From Comamonadaceae bacterium (GTDB lineage Bacteria > Pseudomonadota > Gammaproteobacteria > Burkholderiales > Burkholderiaceae_C): a DNA stretch of 64,000 bases. Under the pieces are notes generated by a model. The model was not told the DNA's origin. It ran no database searches and saw only the letters and a list, made by a program, of their open reading frames with translations. Shown here piece by piece: positions 1-8,355 of this stretch; the first letter of the stretch is position 1, and every line of letters starts with the position of its first letter. The stretch lies in assembly GCA_947476285.1 (NCBI GenBank), contig CANJPU010000004.1, forward strand, positions 79,142 to 143,141, read 5' to 3'. Position numbers and translations under genes: made by a program.

Positions 1-116
1 ATCGGTTGTTCATGGTGCATTATGTGCATCTGCGCCGCAGTCATCCGCTCGAAGCTTGTCTCGCGCTGCGAGGAATGCGACACAATGGCCTGTCGCGGCT
101 CTTTCCCCAACTGACC

Positions 117-965
117 ATGCCTCATCTCTCAGAATTGCTCTCGCGTGCCGTCCTGGCGGGCTGCCTGCTTGCCGGCGGCCTGGCGACTGCGCCCGCAATC
201 GCGCAAAGCAGCGCGCCGGCTTCGGCCCCCGCGGTCGCCGCATCGCCGCCCATCGCCGCTACAGCCTCGGTGCCAGTGCTGCCGCAGATCAAGGCGCCCG
301 AAGCGCCAGCCAATCCATATGGCCTGCAGGCCGTCTGGCACCAGGGCGACTGGGTGGCCCGCAGCACGCTCCTGATACTGGTCATCATGTCCTTGGCCAG
401 TTGGTATGTGTTGATCAGCAAGCTGATCGTGCAGGCCCGCATGGGCATGCAGGGCCGGGCAGCCAATGAGCGTTTCTGGAAGGCCGACACCGTGCGGCAA
501 GGGATCGAAACGCTTCAGAAGGGCGGCCCCTACCGTTTCATCGCCGACTCGGCGATGAACGCCTCGCGCAGGCACGAGGGCCTGATCGGAAAGGTCGATC
601 TGAACACCTGGGTCGCGCAAAGCATAGAGCGAGCCGTGGCCACGGTGCACAGCCGCACGCAAGAGGGCCTGGCGGTGCTGGCCACGGTGGGCTCGACCGC
701 GCCCTTCGTGGGCCTGTTTGGCACCGTCTGGGGCATCTACAACGCGCTGGTGAAAATAGGCGCGTCCGGCCAGGCGTCCATCGACAAGGTGGCAGGGCCG
801 GTGGGAGAGGCGCTCATCATGACCGCCATCGGCCTGGCCGTCGCGGTGCCGGCGGTGCTGGGCTACAACTGGCTGGTGCGGCGCAACAAGGTGGCAATGG
901 ACACAGTGCGCGGATTTGCCTCCGATCTTCACACGGTGCTGCTCGCCGCAGGCGGCAAGAGCTGA
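117..965 (+). CDS. exbB: MotA/TolQ/ExbB proton channel protein with signal peptide
   Basis: Inner-membrane proton-channel subunit that, with ExbD, converts proton-motive force into movement of a TonB-type protein. At 282 aa it is longer than minimal ExbB. Residues 1-30 look like a cleavable signal peptide (hydrophobic core, Ala-Ile-Ala-Gln end), followed by an Ala/Pro-rich periplasmic linker. A first membrane helix lies near 82-101. The conserved TolQ/ExbB pair of helices lies near 186-212 ([11 protein letters not shown]) and 230-254. The ATG at 117 was chosen because it begins the signal peptide; in-frame codons further upstream add a non-conserved, Arg-rich stretch. Two exbD genes follow within a few bases. 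A tonB gene would be expected just left of the window, but this cannot be seen. Confidence 0.9.
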   Translation: MPHLSELLSRAVLAGCLLAGGLATAPAIAQSSAPASAPAVAASPPIAATASVPVLPQIKAPEAPANPYGLQAVWHQGDWVARSTLLILVIMSLASWYVLISKLIVQARMGMQGRAANERFWKADTVRQGIETLQKGGPYRFIADSAMNASRRHEGLIGKVDLNTWVAQSIERAVATVHSRTQEGLAVLATVGSTAPFVGLFGTVWGIYNALVKIGASGQASIDKVAGPVGEALIMTAIGLAVAVPAVLGYNWLVRRNKVAMDTVRGFASDLHTVLLAAGGKS

Positions 966-972
966 CGCTGCG

Positions 973-1404
973 ATGGCGATTCGCTTCCCGCATCAGGTCG
1001 AGCAGGGCGAAGACCCGCTGATCGCGACCATCAACACCACGCCGCTGGTGGACGTGATGCTGGTACTGCTGATCATCTTTCTGATCACCATCCCGGTGGT
1101 CAACAGCTCCATTCTTGTGAACCTGCCACGCGAACCCAACCAGGTGCGCGAGGCCCAGATCGACAAAGTCATCATTTCGGTGGATGCCCAAGGCGCGACC
1201 TACTGGTTCGACACTCGCCTGCCAGCGCAGCAGGACTTGCTGGACCTGCTGGAGCGGGTGGCCGCCATGCGGCCGCAACCGGAAGTTCACATCCGCGGCG
1301 ATGTGCGCGCCGACTATGAAGCCATAGGCCGGGTCGTCTATGCGGCACAGCAAATGGGCATTGCGCGCATTGGCTTCATCACCGAGCCGCCGGGAGGGCC
1401 TTGA
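973..1404 (+). CDS. exbD: Biopolymer transport protein ExbD (first copy)
   Basis: 143-aa single-span protein of the ExbD/TolR family, partner of the ExbB just upstream (7 nt gap). A short cytoplasmic N-terminus precedes the motif Asn-Thr-Thr-Pro-Leu-Val-Asp, with the membrane aspartate at about residue 27. A hydrophobic helix and a periplasmic domain follow. That aspartate is the family's proton-carrying residue (established knowledge). The ATG at 973 was preferred over an upstream codon because the upstream extension lies inside exbB and is unlike ExbD. It overlaps the next gene at TTGAGC (1401), so the pair is probably translationally coupled. Confidence 0.9.
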   Translation: MAIRFPHQVEQGEDPLIATINTTPLVDVMLVLLIIFLITIPVVNSSILVNLPREPNQVREAQIDKVIISVDAQGATYWFDTRLPAQQDLLDLLERVAAMRPQPEVHIRGDVRADYEAIGRVVYAAQQMGIARIGFITEPPGGP

Positions 1405-1406
1405 GC

Positions 1407-1838
1407 ATGGGCATTCCTTTCATTGACGAGAGCCAGAACCAACCCGAGGTCATGGTCGATATCAACACCACGCCTTTGGTGGACGTGCTGCTGGTGCTGC
1501 TGGTCATGCTGATCATCACCATTCCGATCCGGCTGCATTCGGTCAGCATCGATATGCCGGGCAAGCAGGCACCGCCTCCTTTGGTGCCGCCCGAGGTGGT
1601 GCAGCTGGAGGTGACGCCGGCCGGCAGCTACGTCTGGAACGGCCAGCTCCTGGCCAACCGGGCCGAGCTGGAAGCCCGCCTGCAGGCTGCGGCTGCGCTG
1701 CAGCCCGAGCAGCCGGAAATCCACTTGCGCCCCAGTCGCGCCGCCAAATACGACGCGGTGGCCGCCGCACTGGCCAGTGCCCAGCGCCTGGGCCTGGTCA
1801 AGATCGGGCTGGTCGGGTCGGAGCAGTTCGCGCCGTAA
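1407..1838 (+). CDS. exbD2: Biopolymer transport protein ExbD (second copy)
   Basis: Second ExbD/TolR-family protein, 143 aa, with the same N-terminal plan: motif Asn-Thr-Thr-Pro-Leu-Val-Asp with the membrane aspartate at about residue 26, one transmembrane helix and a periplasmic domain. The start could be the TTG at 1401 overlapping the exbD stop, or the ATG at 1407; ATG is preferred. An exbB-exbD1-exbD2 set is known from xanthomonads, where the second ExbD is needed only for some TonB-dependent uptake. Whether that holds here is inference. The next gene starts 172 bp further on, so this ends the operon. Confidence 0.88.
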   Translation: MGIPFIDESQNQPEVMVDINTTPLVDVLLVLLVMLIITIPIRLHSVSIDMPGKQAPPPLVPPEVVQLEVTPAGSYVWNGQLLANRAELEARLQAAAALQPEQPEIHLRPSRAAKYDAVAAALASAQRLGLVKIGLVGSEQFAP

Positions 1839-2010
1839 GACAACTATCTGGCGTTCATCTGCGATGGGTCAAATGGCCGCAGTCGCAAGTTAGGTAAGGT
1901 GACCCCGGTGATGTGCCGACGAAGCGGTCTCAAGCTGCGGGTCGGCTCTTCATGTAAGCTTCCGCTGCGCAATAAATAACAAGCGCTTCATTGACAGAGG
2001 AGAGTCGTCC

Positions 2011-3126
2011 ATGCTGATAGGCGTTCCCGCCGAGACTACGGTGGGTGAAACCCGTGTTGCCGTCACCCCCGAGACGGCCAAGAAACTTCAGGCGCAAGGG
2101 CACACCTTGCGCATCCAGTCGGGGGCGGGCGTGGCCGCCAGTGCCACCGATGAAGCCTACCAGGCGGTGGGCGCCGAGATCACCGATGCGGCCGGCGCTT
2201 TTGGCTGCGAACTGGTGCTCAAGGTGCGCAACGCCTCTGAAGGCGAAGTCGCCCTGATGAAGCCCGGTACCACGGTGGTGGGCATGCTCAATCCCTTCGA
2301 TGCCACCGGCCTGCAGCGGCTGGCCGCGGCCAAGCTGACCAGCTTTGCACTGGAAGCAGCGCCGCGCACCACCCGGGCGCAGAGCATGGACGTGCTGTCT
2401 TCGCAGGCCAACATCGCCGGTTACAAAGCCGTGATGATGGCGGCTAACCTTTACCAGCGCTTCTTCCCCATGCTCATGACCGCCGCTGGCACCGTGAAAG
2501 CGGCGCGCGTGGTCATCCTGGGTGTGGGTGTGGCCGGTCTGCAGGCGATTGCCACAGCCAAGCGTCTGGGCGCGGTGATCGAGGCTTCGGACGTGCGGCC
2601 CAGCGTGAAAGAGCAGGTCGAATCGCTTGGCGCCAAGTTCATCGACGTGCCCTACGAAACCCAGGAAGAGAAGGAAGCTGCTGAAGGCGTGGGCGGCTAT
2701 GCCCGGCCCATGCCGCAAAGCTGGCTGGACCGTCAAAAGGTGGAAGTGGCCAAACGCGTGGCCCAGGCCGACGTGGTCATCACCACCGCCCTGATTCCTG
2801 GGCGGGCGGCGCCGGTGCTGGTCACTGAAGACATGGTGCGCGCCATGAAGCCCGGTTCGGTCATCGTCGACCTGGCCGCGCCTGCGGGTGGCAACTGCCC
2901 GTTAACAGAGCCCGGGCGCATTGTGTCAAAGCATGGCGTCACCCTGGTGGGCGAGACCAACATCCCGGCCCTGGTGGCTGCGGATGCCTCGTCGCTGTAT
3001 GCGCGCAACGTGCTGGACTTCCTCAAGCTGATCCTGCCCAAGGATGGCGGCCTGAAGGTGGACCTGGAAGACGACATCGTGGCGGCCTGCCTGATGACCC
3101 AGAACGGCGAAGTGCGTCGGAAATAA
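2011..3126 (+). CDS. pntAA: NAD(P) transhydrogenase alpha subunit, soluble part (PntAA)
   Basis: 371-aa cytoplasmic NAD(H)-binding component of the proton-translocating transhydrogenase, which passes hydride between NADH and NADP+ using the proton gradient. It has the alanine-dehydrogenase/PNT fold: the N-terminus has the family motif Pro-Ala-Glu-Thr, and the dinucleotide-binding Gly-x-Gly-x-x-Gly is at residues 171-176. The alpha subunit is split from its membrane part, as in Rhodospirillum-type three-subunit enzymes, rather than fused as in E. coli. A purine-rich GAGGAGAG lies just before the ATG. It is first of three consecutive genes ending at a terminator. Confidence 0.95.
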   Translation: MLIGVPAETTVGETRVAVTPETAKKLQAQGHTLRIQSGAGVAASATDEAYQAVGAEITDAAGAFGCELVLKVRNASEGEVALMKPGTTVVGMLNPFDATGLQRLAAAKLTSFALEAAPRTTRAQSMDVLSSQANIAGYKAVMMAANLYQRFFPMLMTAAGTVKAARVVILGVGVAGLQAIATAKRLGAVIEASDVRPSVKEQVESLGAKFIDVPYETQEEKEAAEGVGGYARPMPQSWLDRQKVEVAKRVAQADVVITTALIPGRAAPVLVTEDMVRAMKPGSVIVDLAAPAGGNCPLTEPGRIVSKHGVTLVGETNIPALVAADASSLYARNVLDFLKLILPKDGGLKVDLEDDIVAACLMTQNGEVRRK

Positions 3127-3152
3127 AGACAAGACACAAGAGGAAACGCGTC

Positions 3153-3476
3153 ATGGAAGTCTCCCACACCATCATCAACCTGATCATCTTCGTGCTGGCC
3201 ATCTATGTGGGCTATCACGTGGTCTGGACCGTCACCCCCGCGCTGCATACGCCGCTGATGGCCGTGACCAACGCCATCTCGGCCATCGTCATCGTCGGCG
3301 CCATGTTGGCAGCGGCCCTGACCGAAACCACCCTGGGCAAGACCATGGGCGTGCTGGCCGTGGCCCTGGCCGCAGTCAACATCTTCGGCGGCTTCCTGGT
3401 GACGCGCCGAATGCTGGAGATGTTCAAGAAGAAAGAGAAGAAGGCGCCTGCTGGCGCTGAGGGAGCGGCTAAATGA
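3153..3476 (+). CDS. pntAB: NAD(P) transhydrogenase alpha subunit, membrane part (PntAB)
   Basis: 107-aa membrane protein corresponding to the C-terminal membrane portion of E. coli PntA. Three hydrophobic segments are visible between about residues 5 and 85. A short, strongly basic Lys/Glu tail follows. It forms the proton channel together with the membrane domain of PntB. An AGAGGAAAC ribosome-binding stretch precedes the ATG. Its last codons overlap the pntB start in an ATGA arrangement (3473-3476), typical of translational coupling. Confidence 0.93.
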   Translation: MEVSHTIINLIIFVLAIYVGYHVVWTVTPALHTPLMAVTNAISAIVIVGAMLAAALTETTLGKTMGVLAVALAAVNIFGGFLVTRRMLEMFKKKEKKAPAGAEGAAK

Positions 3477-4897
3477 GTATGAACCTTGTCACGCTGCTCT
3501 ATCTTGTAGCTTCTATCTGTTTCATCCAGGCCCTCAAAGGCCTGTCGCATCCCACGACGTCCATCCGCGGCAATCTATTTGGCATGATCGGCATGGCCAT
3601 TGCCGCGCTGACCACCGCCGCGCTGATTGTCGAAATCTCTGGCGGTCAGGCCCGAGGCATGGTCTGGGTTTTCATGGGTCTGGTGGTGGGCGGGGGCTAT
3701 GGGGCCTACCGCGCCAAGACGGTGGAAATGACCAAGATGCCTGAGCTGGTGGCCTTCTTCCACAGCATGATCGGCTTGGCGGCCGTCTTTATCGCAGTGG
3801 CGGCGGTGGCCGAGCCACACGCGTTTGGCATTGTGGCCAAGGGCCTGCCCATTCCTGCGGGCAATCGGCTGGAGCTGTTCCTGGGCGCGGCGATTGGCGC
3901 CATCACCTTCAGCGGCTCGGTCATCGCGTTTGGCAAGCTCTCGGGCACCTACAAGTTTCGACTGTTTCAGGGTGCGCCGGTGCAGTTCCCTGGCCAGCAC
4001 AAGCTCAACCTGTTGCTGGGCATTGTCACCGTTGCTCTGGGCCTGGTGTTCACCTTCACCGGCAACTGGACGGCGTTCCTTGCGATGCTGGCGCTGGCCT
4101 TCGTCATGGGGGTGCTGATCATCATCCCGATTGGTGGGGCCGACATGCCGGTGGTGGTGTCCATGCTCAACAGCTATTCGGGCTGGGCGGCTGCGGGCAT
4201 CGGCTTTAGCTTGAACAACAGCATGTTGATCATCGCTGGCTCTCTGGTGGGCAGCTCGGGCGCCATCCTGTCCTACATCATGTGCAAGGCGATGAATCGC
4301 TCGTTCTTCAACGTGATCCTGGGTGGCTTTGGCGGCGACAGTGGTCAGGTTGCGGCTGGTTCGGGGGTGCAGCGCAGCGTCAAGAGCGGCAGCGCAGACG
4401 ATGCGGCCTTTGTGCTGTCCAATGCCGAGACCGTGATCATCGTGCCTGGCTACGGCCTGGCGGTGGCGCGGGCCCAGCATGCGGTCAAGGAGCTGGCGGC
4501 CAAGCTCACTGAGAAGGGCATCAAAGTCAAGTACGCCATTCACCCGGTGGCCGGGCGCATGCCGGGCCACATGAATGTGCTGCTGGCCGAGGCCGAGGTG
4601 CCTTACGACCAGGTGTTCGAGATGGAAGACATCAACGGCGAGTTCGGCCAAGCCGACGTGGCCATCATCCTGGGCGCCAATGACGTTGTGAACCCTGCGG
4701 CCTTGACCAAGGGCAGTGCGATCTATGGCATGCCCATCCTGGAAGCCTACAAGGCCAAGACCGTGATCGTGAACAAGCGCTCCATGGCTGCGGGCTACGC
4801 AGGCCTGGACAACGAGTTGTTCTACATGGACAAGACCATGATGGTGTTTGGCGATGCGAAGAAGGTGGTTGAAGATATGGGCAAAGCCATCGAATAA
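3473..4897 (+). CDS. pntB: NAD(P) transhydrogenase beta subunit (PntB)
   Basis: 474-aa protein with many membrane helices in the first roughly 270 residues, followed by the soluble NADP(H)-binding domain III. The latter contains the motifs Val-Ile-Ile-Val-Pro-Gly-Tyr-Gly, His-Pro-Val-Ala-Gly-Arg-Met-Pro-Gly-His-Met-Asn, and Gly-Ala-Asn-Asp-Val-Val-Asn-Pro-Ala near the C-terminus. These are hallmark residues of the family. Length matches bacterial PntB. The ATG overlaps the pntAB stop. A strong rho-independent terminator follows 22 bp after the stop, closing the operon. Confidence 0.96.
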   Translation: MSMNLVTLLYLVASICFIQALKGLSHPTTSIRGNLFGMIGMAIAALTTAALIVEISGGQARGMVWVFMGLVVGGGYGAYRAKTVEMTKMPELVAFFHSMIGLAAVFIAVAAVAEPHAFGIVAKGLPIPAGNRLELFLGAAIGAITFSGSVIAFGKLSGTYKFRLFQGAPVQFPGQHKLNLLLGIVTVALGLVFTFTGNWTAFLAMLALAFVMGVLIIIPIGGADMPVVVSMLNSYSGWAAAGIGFSLNNSMLIIAGSLVGSSGAILSYIMCKAMNRSFFNVILGGFGGDSGQVAAGSGVQRSVKSGSADDAAFVLSNAETVIIVPGYGLAVARAQHAVKELAAKLTEKGIKVKYAIHPVAGRMPGHMNVLLAEAEVPYDQVFEMEDINGEFGQADVAIILGANDVVNPAALTKGSAIYGMPILEAYKAKTVIVNKRSMAAGYAGLDNELFYMDKTMMVFGDAKKVVEDMGKAIE

Positions 4898-4918
4898 GCA
4901 AGCTTGCCTGATGCGATC

Positions 4919-4945
4919 AAAGGGCCCCTGCCGGGGCCCTTTTTC
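4919..4945 (+). terminator. Rho-independent terminator after pntB
   Basis: Perfect 10-bp inverted repeat AAAGGGCCCC / GGGGCCCTTT (4919-4928 and 4933-4942) with a TGCC loop, followed by further T residues. It closes the transhydrogenase operon and isolates the toxin-antitoxin-like pair downstream. Confidence 0.92.
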
Positions 4946-4988
4946 ACGTACGCCTGAGGACATCCTTCGACGTTCGACATGACCTAGG

Positions 4989-5014
4989 TATAATCATTCA
5001 CCTCATGGGTGAAT
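4989..5014 (+). promoter_or_regulatory. Promoter -10 box with adjacent palindromic operator for the higB-higA pair
   Basis: A consensus -10 hexamer TATAAT lies at 4989-4994. Two bases later begins a perfect inverted repeat ATTCACC-TCATG-GGTGAAT (4996-5014), which would cover the transcription start. The -35 is poor (TTCGAC at 4966, 17 bp upstream). Autorepression by the HTH protein encoded second in the operon is the usual logic for such modules; binding here is inferred from the palindrome position. Confidence 0.6.
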
Positions 5015-5030
5015 AATAAATACAAGACAC

Positions 5031-5366
5031 ATGGAAATCACGTTTTCCAGCGAAAAGCTCAAGCGCCAATGCGAGTCGACAGGTGAGCGAAAAAAGTCCT
5101 TCGGCGCACCTGCAGCCAAAACCCTGAAGACGCGGCTTGATGATCTTGATGCCGCCACCTGTATGGATGACATGCGGCATCTGCCCGGTCGCTGGGAAGA
5201 GTTAACCGGGGACCGCAAAGGTCATTTCTCCTGCCGGCTGGACAAGGCGCTTCGACTGATCCTGCGCCCCATGCGCCAGCCGCCTCCAACAAGGCCCGAA
5301 GGGGGAATGGACTGGGCCGCAATTGATAAAGTAACTGTGACGGAAGTGGTGAATTATCATGGCTGA
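5031..5366 (+). CDS. HigB-like (RelE/ParE superfamily) toxin
   Basis: 111-aa protein of the HigB/killer-protein type, a predicted ribosome-dependent or free mRNA endonuclease. The family core is readable at residues 50-80: Leu-Pro-Gly-Arg-Trp-Glu-Glu-Leu-Thr-Gly-Asp-Arg-Lys-Gly, then Ser-Cys-Arg-Leu and a basic Arg-Leu-Ile-Leu-Arg-Pro strand. A C-terminal Val-Thr-Glu-Val-Val-Asn-Tyr-His matches the usual HigB ending. An insertion of about 20 residues (Pro-rich, 82-95) precedes that last strand. It overlaps the downstream HTH gene by 8 nt. Toxin activity is inferred from family and context. Confidence 0.8.
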   Translation: MEITFSSEKLKRQCESTGERKKSFGAPAAKTLKTRLDDLDAATCMDDMRHLPGRWEELTGDRKGHFSCRLDKALRLILRPMRQPPPTRPEGGMDWAAIDKVTVTEVVNYHG

Positions 5367-6477
5367 AAATCTGCATCGATATATCCCAAAGGAGGTTTCG
5401 CCTCCTGGCGACAGCTTGCGAGACCTGATAGACGAGCGCGGCATCAGTCAGGCCGAACTTGCCCGGCGGCTGGGGCGTCCTGCTCAGGCCATCAACGAGA
5501 TTATTGCGGCCAAGAAAGAGATCACCGAAGACACTGCGCTTGAGTTGGAGCGCGTGTTGCAGGTGCCGGCGCGGTTTTGGCTGGCGCGTGAGTCGCGGTT
5601 CCGTGAGTTTCTTGCGCGCCAGCGCGCCGCACAGGCGGGAAGGGAGGCGCTGCCTTGGGCCCGTCGGTTTCCTCTCAAATCCATGCAGGCTGCAAACTTA
5701 CTGCCAGCAGGCAGGCTCACGGATTCGTTGCTGGAGCAGATGGTCGAGCCGCTCCTGAGATTCTTTGGAGTGGCATCTACAGAAGGCTGGGCGGCGCAGT
5801 ACGACACTCTTGCGGCGCAGTTTCGCCGCGCCAGGCCAGAAGTGCAAACGGATGTGGCCGCCATCACCGTGTGGCTTCGCATGGGTGAGGTTGAAGCCGC
5901 AAGGAGGGGTGTCGCTGACTTCAGTGCCGCGACACTAGAGACCCAACTGGTGAAAATGCGCGCACTGAGTTTGCGGCCGGCATCGGAAATTGGCAGGGAG
6001 CTGGTGCAACTGTGTGCAGATGTTGGCGTTGTGCTTGTGTTCGTGCCGGCCCTGCCCGGCACGCATGTGTCGGGGGTGGCACGGTGGCTGAACGGCAAGC
6101 CTTTGATTCAATTGTCTTTGCTGGGAAAGTGGAACGACGCATTCTGGTTCAGCTTTTTCCACGAGGTGGCTCATATCCTTAAGCATCCCCATCGGGCGGT
6201 GTTTCTGGATGACGCGTCGGCGGGCGAAGCTGTGAGCTCCCCTGAGGAGCAGGAGGCCAATCGGTTTGCGACAGATGCTCTCGTTCCGAAAGAATATCGG
6301 GACGAGCTGGACACTGTGCTGCTGAATGCCCGGAGCGTGGAAGGTCTGGCCAAGCGTATGAAAATCCATCCTGGCATTGTGGTGGGTCAATTGCAGCATC
6401 GGGGACGAATCCCATACTCGCATCCGTTGACTCGGCTCAAGGCTCGCTATGAAATATCCGCTAAGCGAATCGTGTAG
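5359..6477 (+). CDS. HigA-like antitoxin fused to an ImmA/IrrE metallopeptidase domain
   Basis: 372-aa two-domain protein. Residues about 18-70 form a lambda-repressor-like helix-turn-helix (Ile-Ser-Gln-Ala-Glu-Leu-Ala-Arg-Arg-Leu-Gly). The C-terminal half is an ImmA/IrrE (DUF955) zinc peptidase with His-Glu-Val-Ala-His at 268-272 and a likely third ligand in the Glu-Glu-Gln-Glu-Ala-Asn stretch (296-301). It starts inside higB (8-nt overlap), so the two are co-translated. The HTH probably binds the palindrome in the promoter. The peptidase may destroy the antitoxin function or another repressor on a signal, as ImmA does for ImmR; that is inference. Similar HigA-peptidase fusions occur in other proteobacteria. 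Confidence 0.82.
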   Translation: MAENLHRYIPKEVSPPGDSLRDLIDERGISQAELARRLGRPAQAINEIIAAKKEITEDTALELERVLQVPARFWLARESRFREFLARQRAAQAGREALPWARRFPLKSMQAANLLPAGRLTDSLLEQMVEPLLRFFGVASTEGWAAQYDTLAAQFRRARPEVQTDVAAITVWLRMGEVEAARRGVADFSAATLETQLVKMRALSLRPASEIGRELVQLCADVGVVLVFVPALPGTHVSGVARWLNGKPLIQLSLLGKWNDAFWFSFFHEVAHILKHPHRAVFLDDASAGEAVSSPEEQEANRFATDALVPKEYRDELDTVLLNARSVEGLAKRMKIHPGIVVGQLQHRGRIPYSHPLTRLKARYEISAKRIV

Positions 6478-6606
6478 GCAGGCGAAAATACAGCGACGGA
6501 TCGTGGGAGTGCGGGTGTTTCCGCGAACTCCTAGGGAAAACACAATCGCCAGTCTGGGCAGTGCGCGACACAATCGATCTGTAACCGGCAAATGGAGAAC
6601 GAAACA

Positions 6607-8292
6607 ATGAGCGATCTGAGCGACCGTCCCTGGCTGAGTTCCTACTCGCCCGGCGTACCTGCCGACATCGATGCCAGCCAATACAGCTCGCTGGTGCAGT
6701 TGATGGAAGAGAGCTTCCAGAAATACGCGGACCGCACCGCCTATAGTTTCATGGGCAAGGACATCGGCTACAGCCAGACCGATTCGAACAGCCGGGCTCT
6801 GGCCATCTACCTGCAAGGGCTGGGCTTGGCCAAGGGCGATCGGGTGGCGATCATGATGCCCAACATGCCGCAGTACCCGATGGCCGTTGCGGCCATTCTT
6901 CGCGCAGGGCTGGTGGTGGTCAATGTCAATCCACTCTACACGCCGCGCGAGCTGGAGCACCAGCTCAAGGACTCGGGCGCCAAGGCCATCATCATCATCG
7001 AGAATTTCGCGCACACGCTGGACCAGTGCATCGCCAACACCCAGGTCAAGCATGTAGTGGTGGCCGCCATGGGCGATCAGTTGGGGCTACTCAAGGGGGC
7101 GCTGGTCAACTATGTGGTGCGCAACATCAAGAAGATGGTGCCGGCCTTCAACCTGCCCCACGCGGTGCGATTCAACGAGGCCCTCGCGCAGGGCGCCCGC
7201 GGGGCTTTGCAAAAACCGCAGATCGGGCCAGACGACGTGGCGGTGCTGCAATACACCGGTGGCACCACCGGGGTCTCCAAAGGTGCGGTGCTGCTGCATC
7301 GAAACATCATTGCCAACGTGCTGCAATCGCAGGCCTGGAATGATCCGGTGATGAAGCTGGTGCCCCCAAACGAGCAGTCCACCGCCGTGTGCGCGCTGCC
7401 GCTCTATCACATCTATGCATTCACAGTCGGGATGATGCTGTCCATGCGCACCGGCGGCAAGCTGATCCTCATTCCCAATCCGCGCGACCTTCCCTCAGTG
7501 CTCAAGACCTTGTCAAAGCAGACCTTCCACAGCTTCCCCGCTGTCAACACTTTGTTCAATGCGCTGGCCAACCACCCGGATTTCAACACCGTCAACTGGA
7601 AGAACCTGAAGGCCTCTGTGGGCGGCGGCATGGCGGTGCAAAGCGCGGTGGCCAAACTCTGGCATGACAAGACTGGCTGCGTCATCTGTGAGGGCTATGG
7701 CCTGTCAGAGACTTCGCCATCGGCCTGTTGCAACCCCACCACCATCACCGAGTTCACCGGCACCATCGGCGTGCCGCTACCCAGCACCTACATGAAGCTG
7801 GTGGACGACAACGACAAGGAGTCAGCACCCGGAGAGCGTGGTGAGATCGCGATCAAGGGCCCGCAAGTGATGGCCGGTTATTGGCAGCGCCCCGATGAGA
7901 CCGCCAAGTCCATGACGCCCGACGGTTACTTCAAGACCGGCGATATCGGCACGGTCGATGAGCGCGGCCACTTCAAGATCGTGGACCGCAAGAAGGACAT
8001 GGTGCTGGTCAGCGGCTTCAATGTCTACCCCAATGAGGTGGAAGAAGTGGTGGGCCAACTCGAAGGCGTGCTCGAGTGCGCGGTGATCGGTGTGCCCGAC
8101 GAAACATCGGGCGAAGCCGTGAAGCTCATTATCGTCAAGAAGAACCCCAGTCTCACTGAGGCTCAGGTGCGCGACTACTGCCGCGCCAATCTGACCGGCT
8201 ACAAGCAACCCAAGTATGTGGAGTTCCGCACGGACCTGCCCAAGACCCCGGTTGGCAAGATCTTGCGCAGGGCACTGCGCGAGAAGCAATAA
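6607..8292 (+). CDS. fadD: Long-chain acyl-CoA synthetase (FadD-like)
   Basis: 561-aa AMP-forming fatty acyl-CoA ligase that activates fatty acids for beta-oxidation at the inner membrane. The adenylate-forming signature Tyr-Thr-Gly-Gly-Thr-Thr-Gly-Val-Ser-Lys-Gly is near residue 216. Later motifs include Gly-Tyr-Gly-Leu-Ser-Glu-Thr-Ser-Pro, Tyr-Phe-Lys-Thr-Gly-Asp-Ile-Gly and the C-terminal Pro-Lys-Thr-Pro-Val-Gly-Lys-Ile-Leu-Arg-Arg, with the catalytic Lys. The ATG at 6607 was chosen over one at 6592 because GGAGA at 6594-6598 is then at normal spacing. The next operon starts 63 bp later in the same direction, so read-through is possible. Confidence 0.92.
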   Translation: MSDLSDRPWLSSYSPGVPADIDASQYSSLVQLMEESFQKYADRTAYSFMGKDIGYSQTDSNSRALAIYLQGLGLAKGDRVAIMMPNMPQYPMAVAAILRAGLVVVNVNPLYTPRELEHQLKDSGAKAIIIIENFAHTLDQCIANTQVKHVVVAAMGDQLGLLKGALVNYVVRNIKKMVPAFNLPHAVRFNEALAQGARGALQKPQIGPDDVAVLQYTGGTTGVSKGAVLLHRNIIANVLQSQAWNDPVMKLVPPNEQSTAVCALPLYHIYAFTVGMMLSMRTGGKLILIPNPRDLPSVLKTLSKQTFHSFPAVNTLFNALANHPDFNTVNWKNLKASVGGGMAVQSAVAKLWHDKTGCVICEGYGLSETSPSACCNPTTITEFTGTIGVPLPSTYMKLVDDNDKESAPGERGEIAIKGPQVMAGYWQRPDETAKSMTPDGYFKTGDIGTVDERGHFKIVDRKKDMVLVSGFNVYPNEVEEVVGQLEGVLECAVIGVPDETSGEAVKLIIVKKNPSLTEAQVRDYCRANLTGYKQPKYVEFRTDLPKTPVGKILRRALREKQ

Positions 8293-8355
8293 ATAGGCGG
8301 CGCGCCGCGCAGGTAAGGGCGGCGAAATTCGTGGAGTCTGCAAGCCCGATCACTC

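Noticed and set aside
1..116. N-terminal extension of exbB to position 6
   Set aside because: The extra 37 residues are Arg/His/Leu-rich and precede an obvious signal peptide that starts at 117.
3575..4963. 462-aa minus-strand ORF opposite pntB
   Set aside because: Antisense shadow; it also reads through the terminator hairpin.
6509..6534. Hairpin after the higA-like gene as terminator
   Set aside because: Stem GGAGT-GCGG / CCGC-ACTCC has a 2-nt bulge and no T tract on either strand; too weak to annotate.
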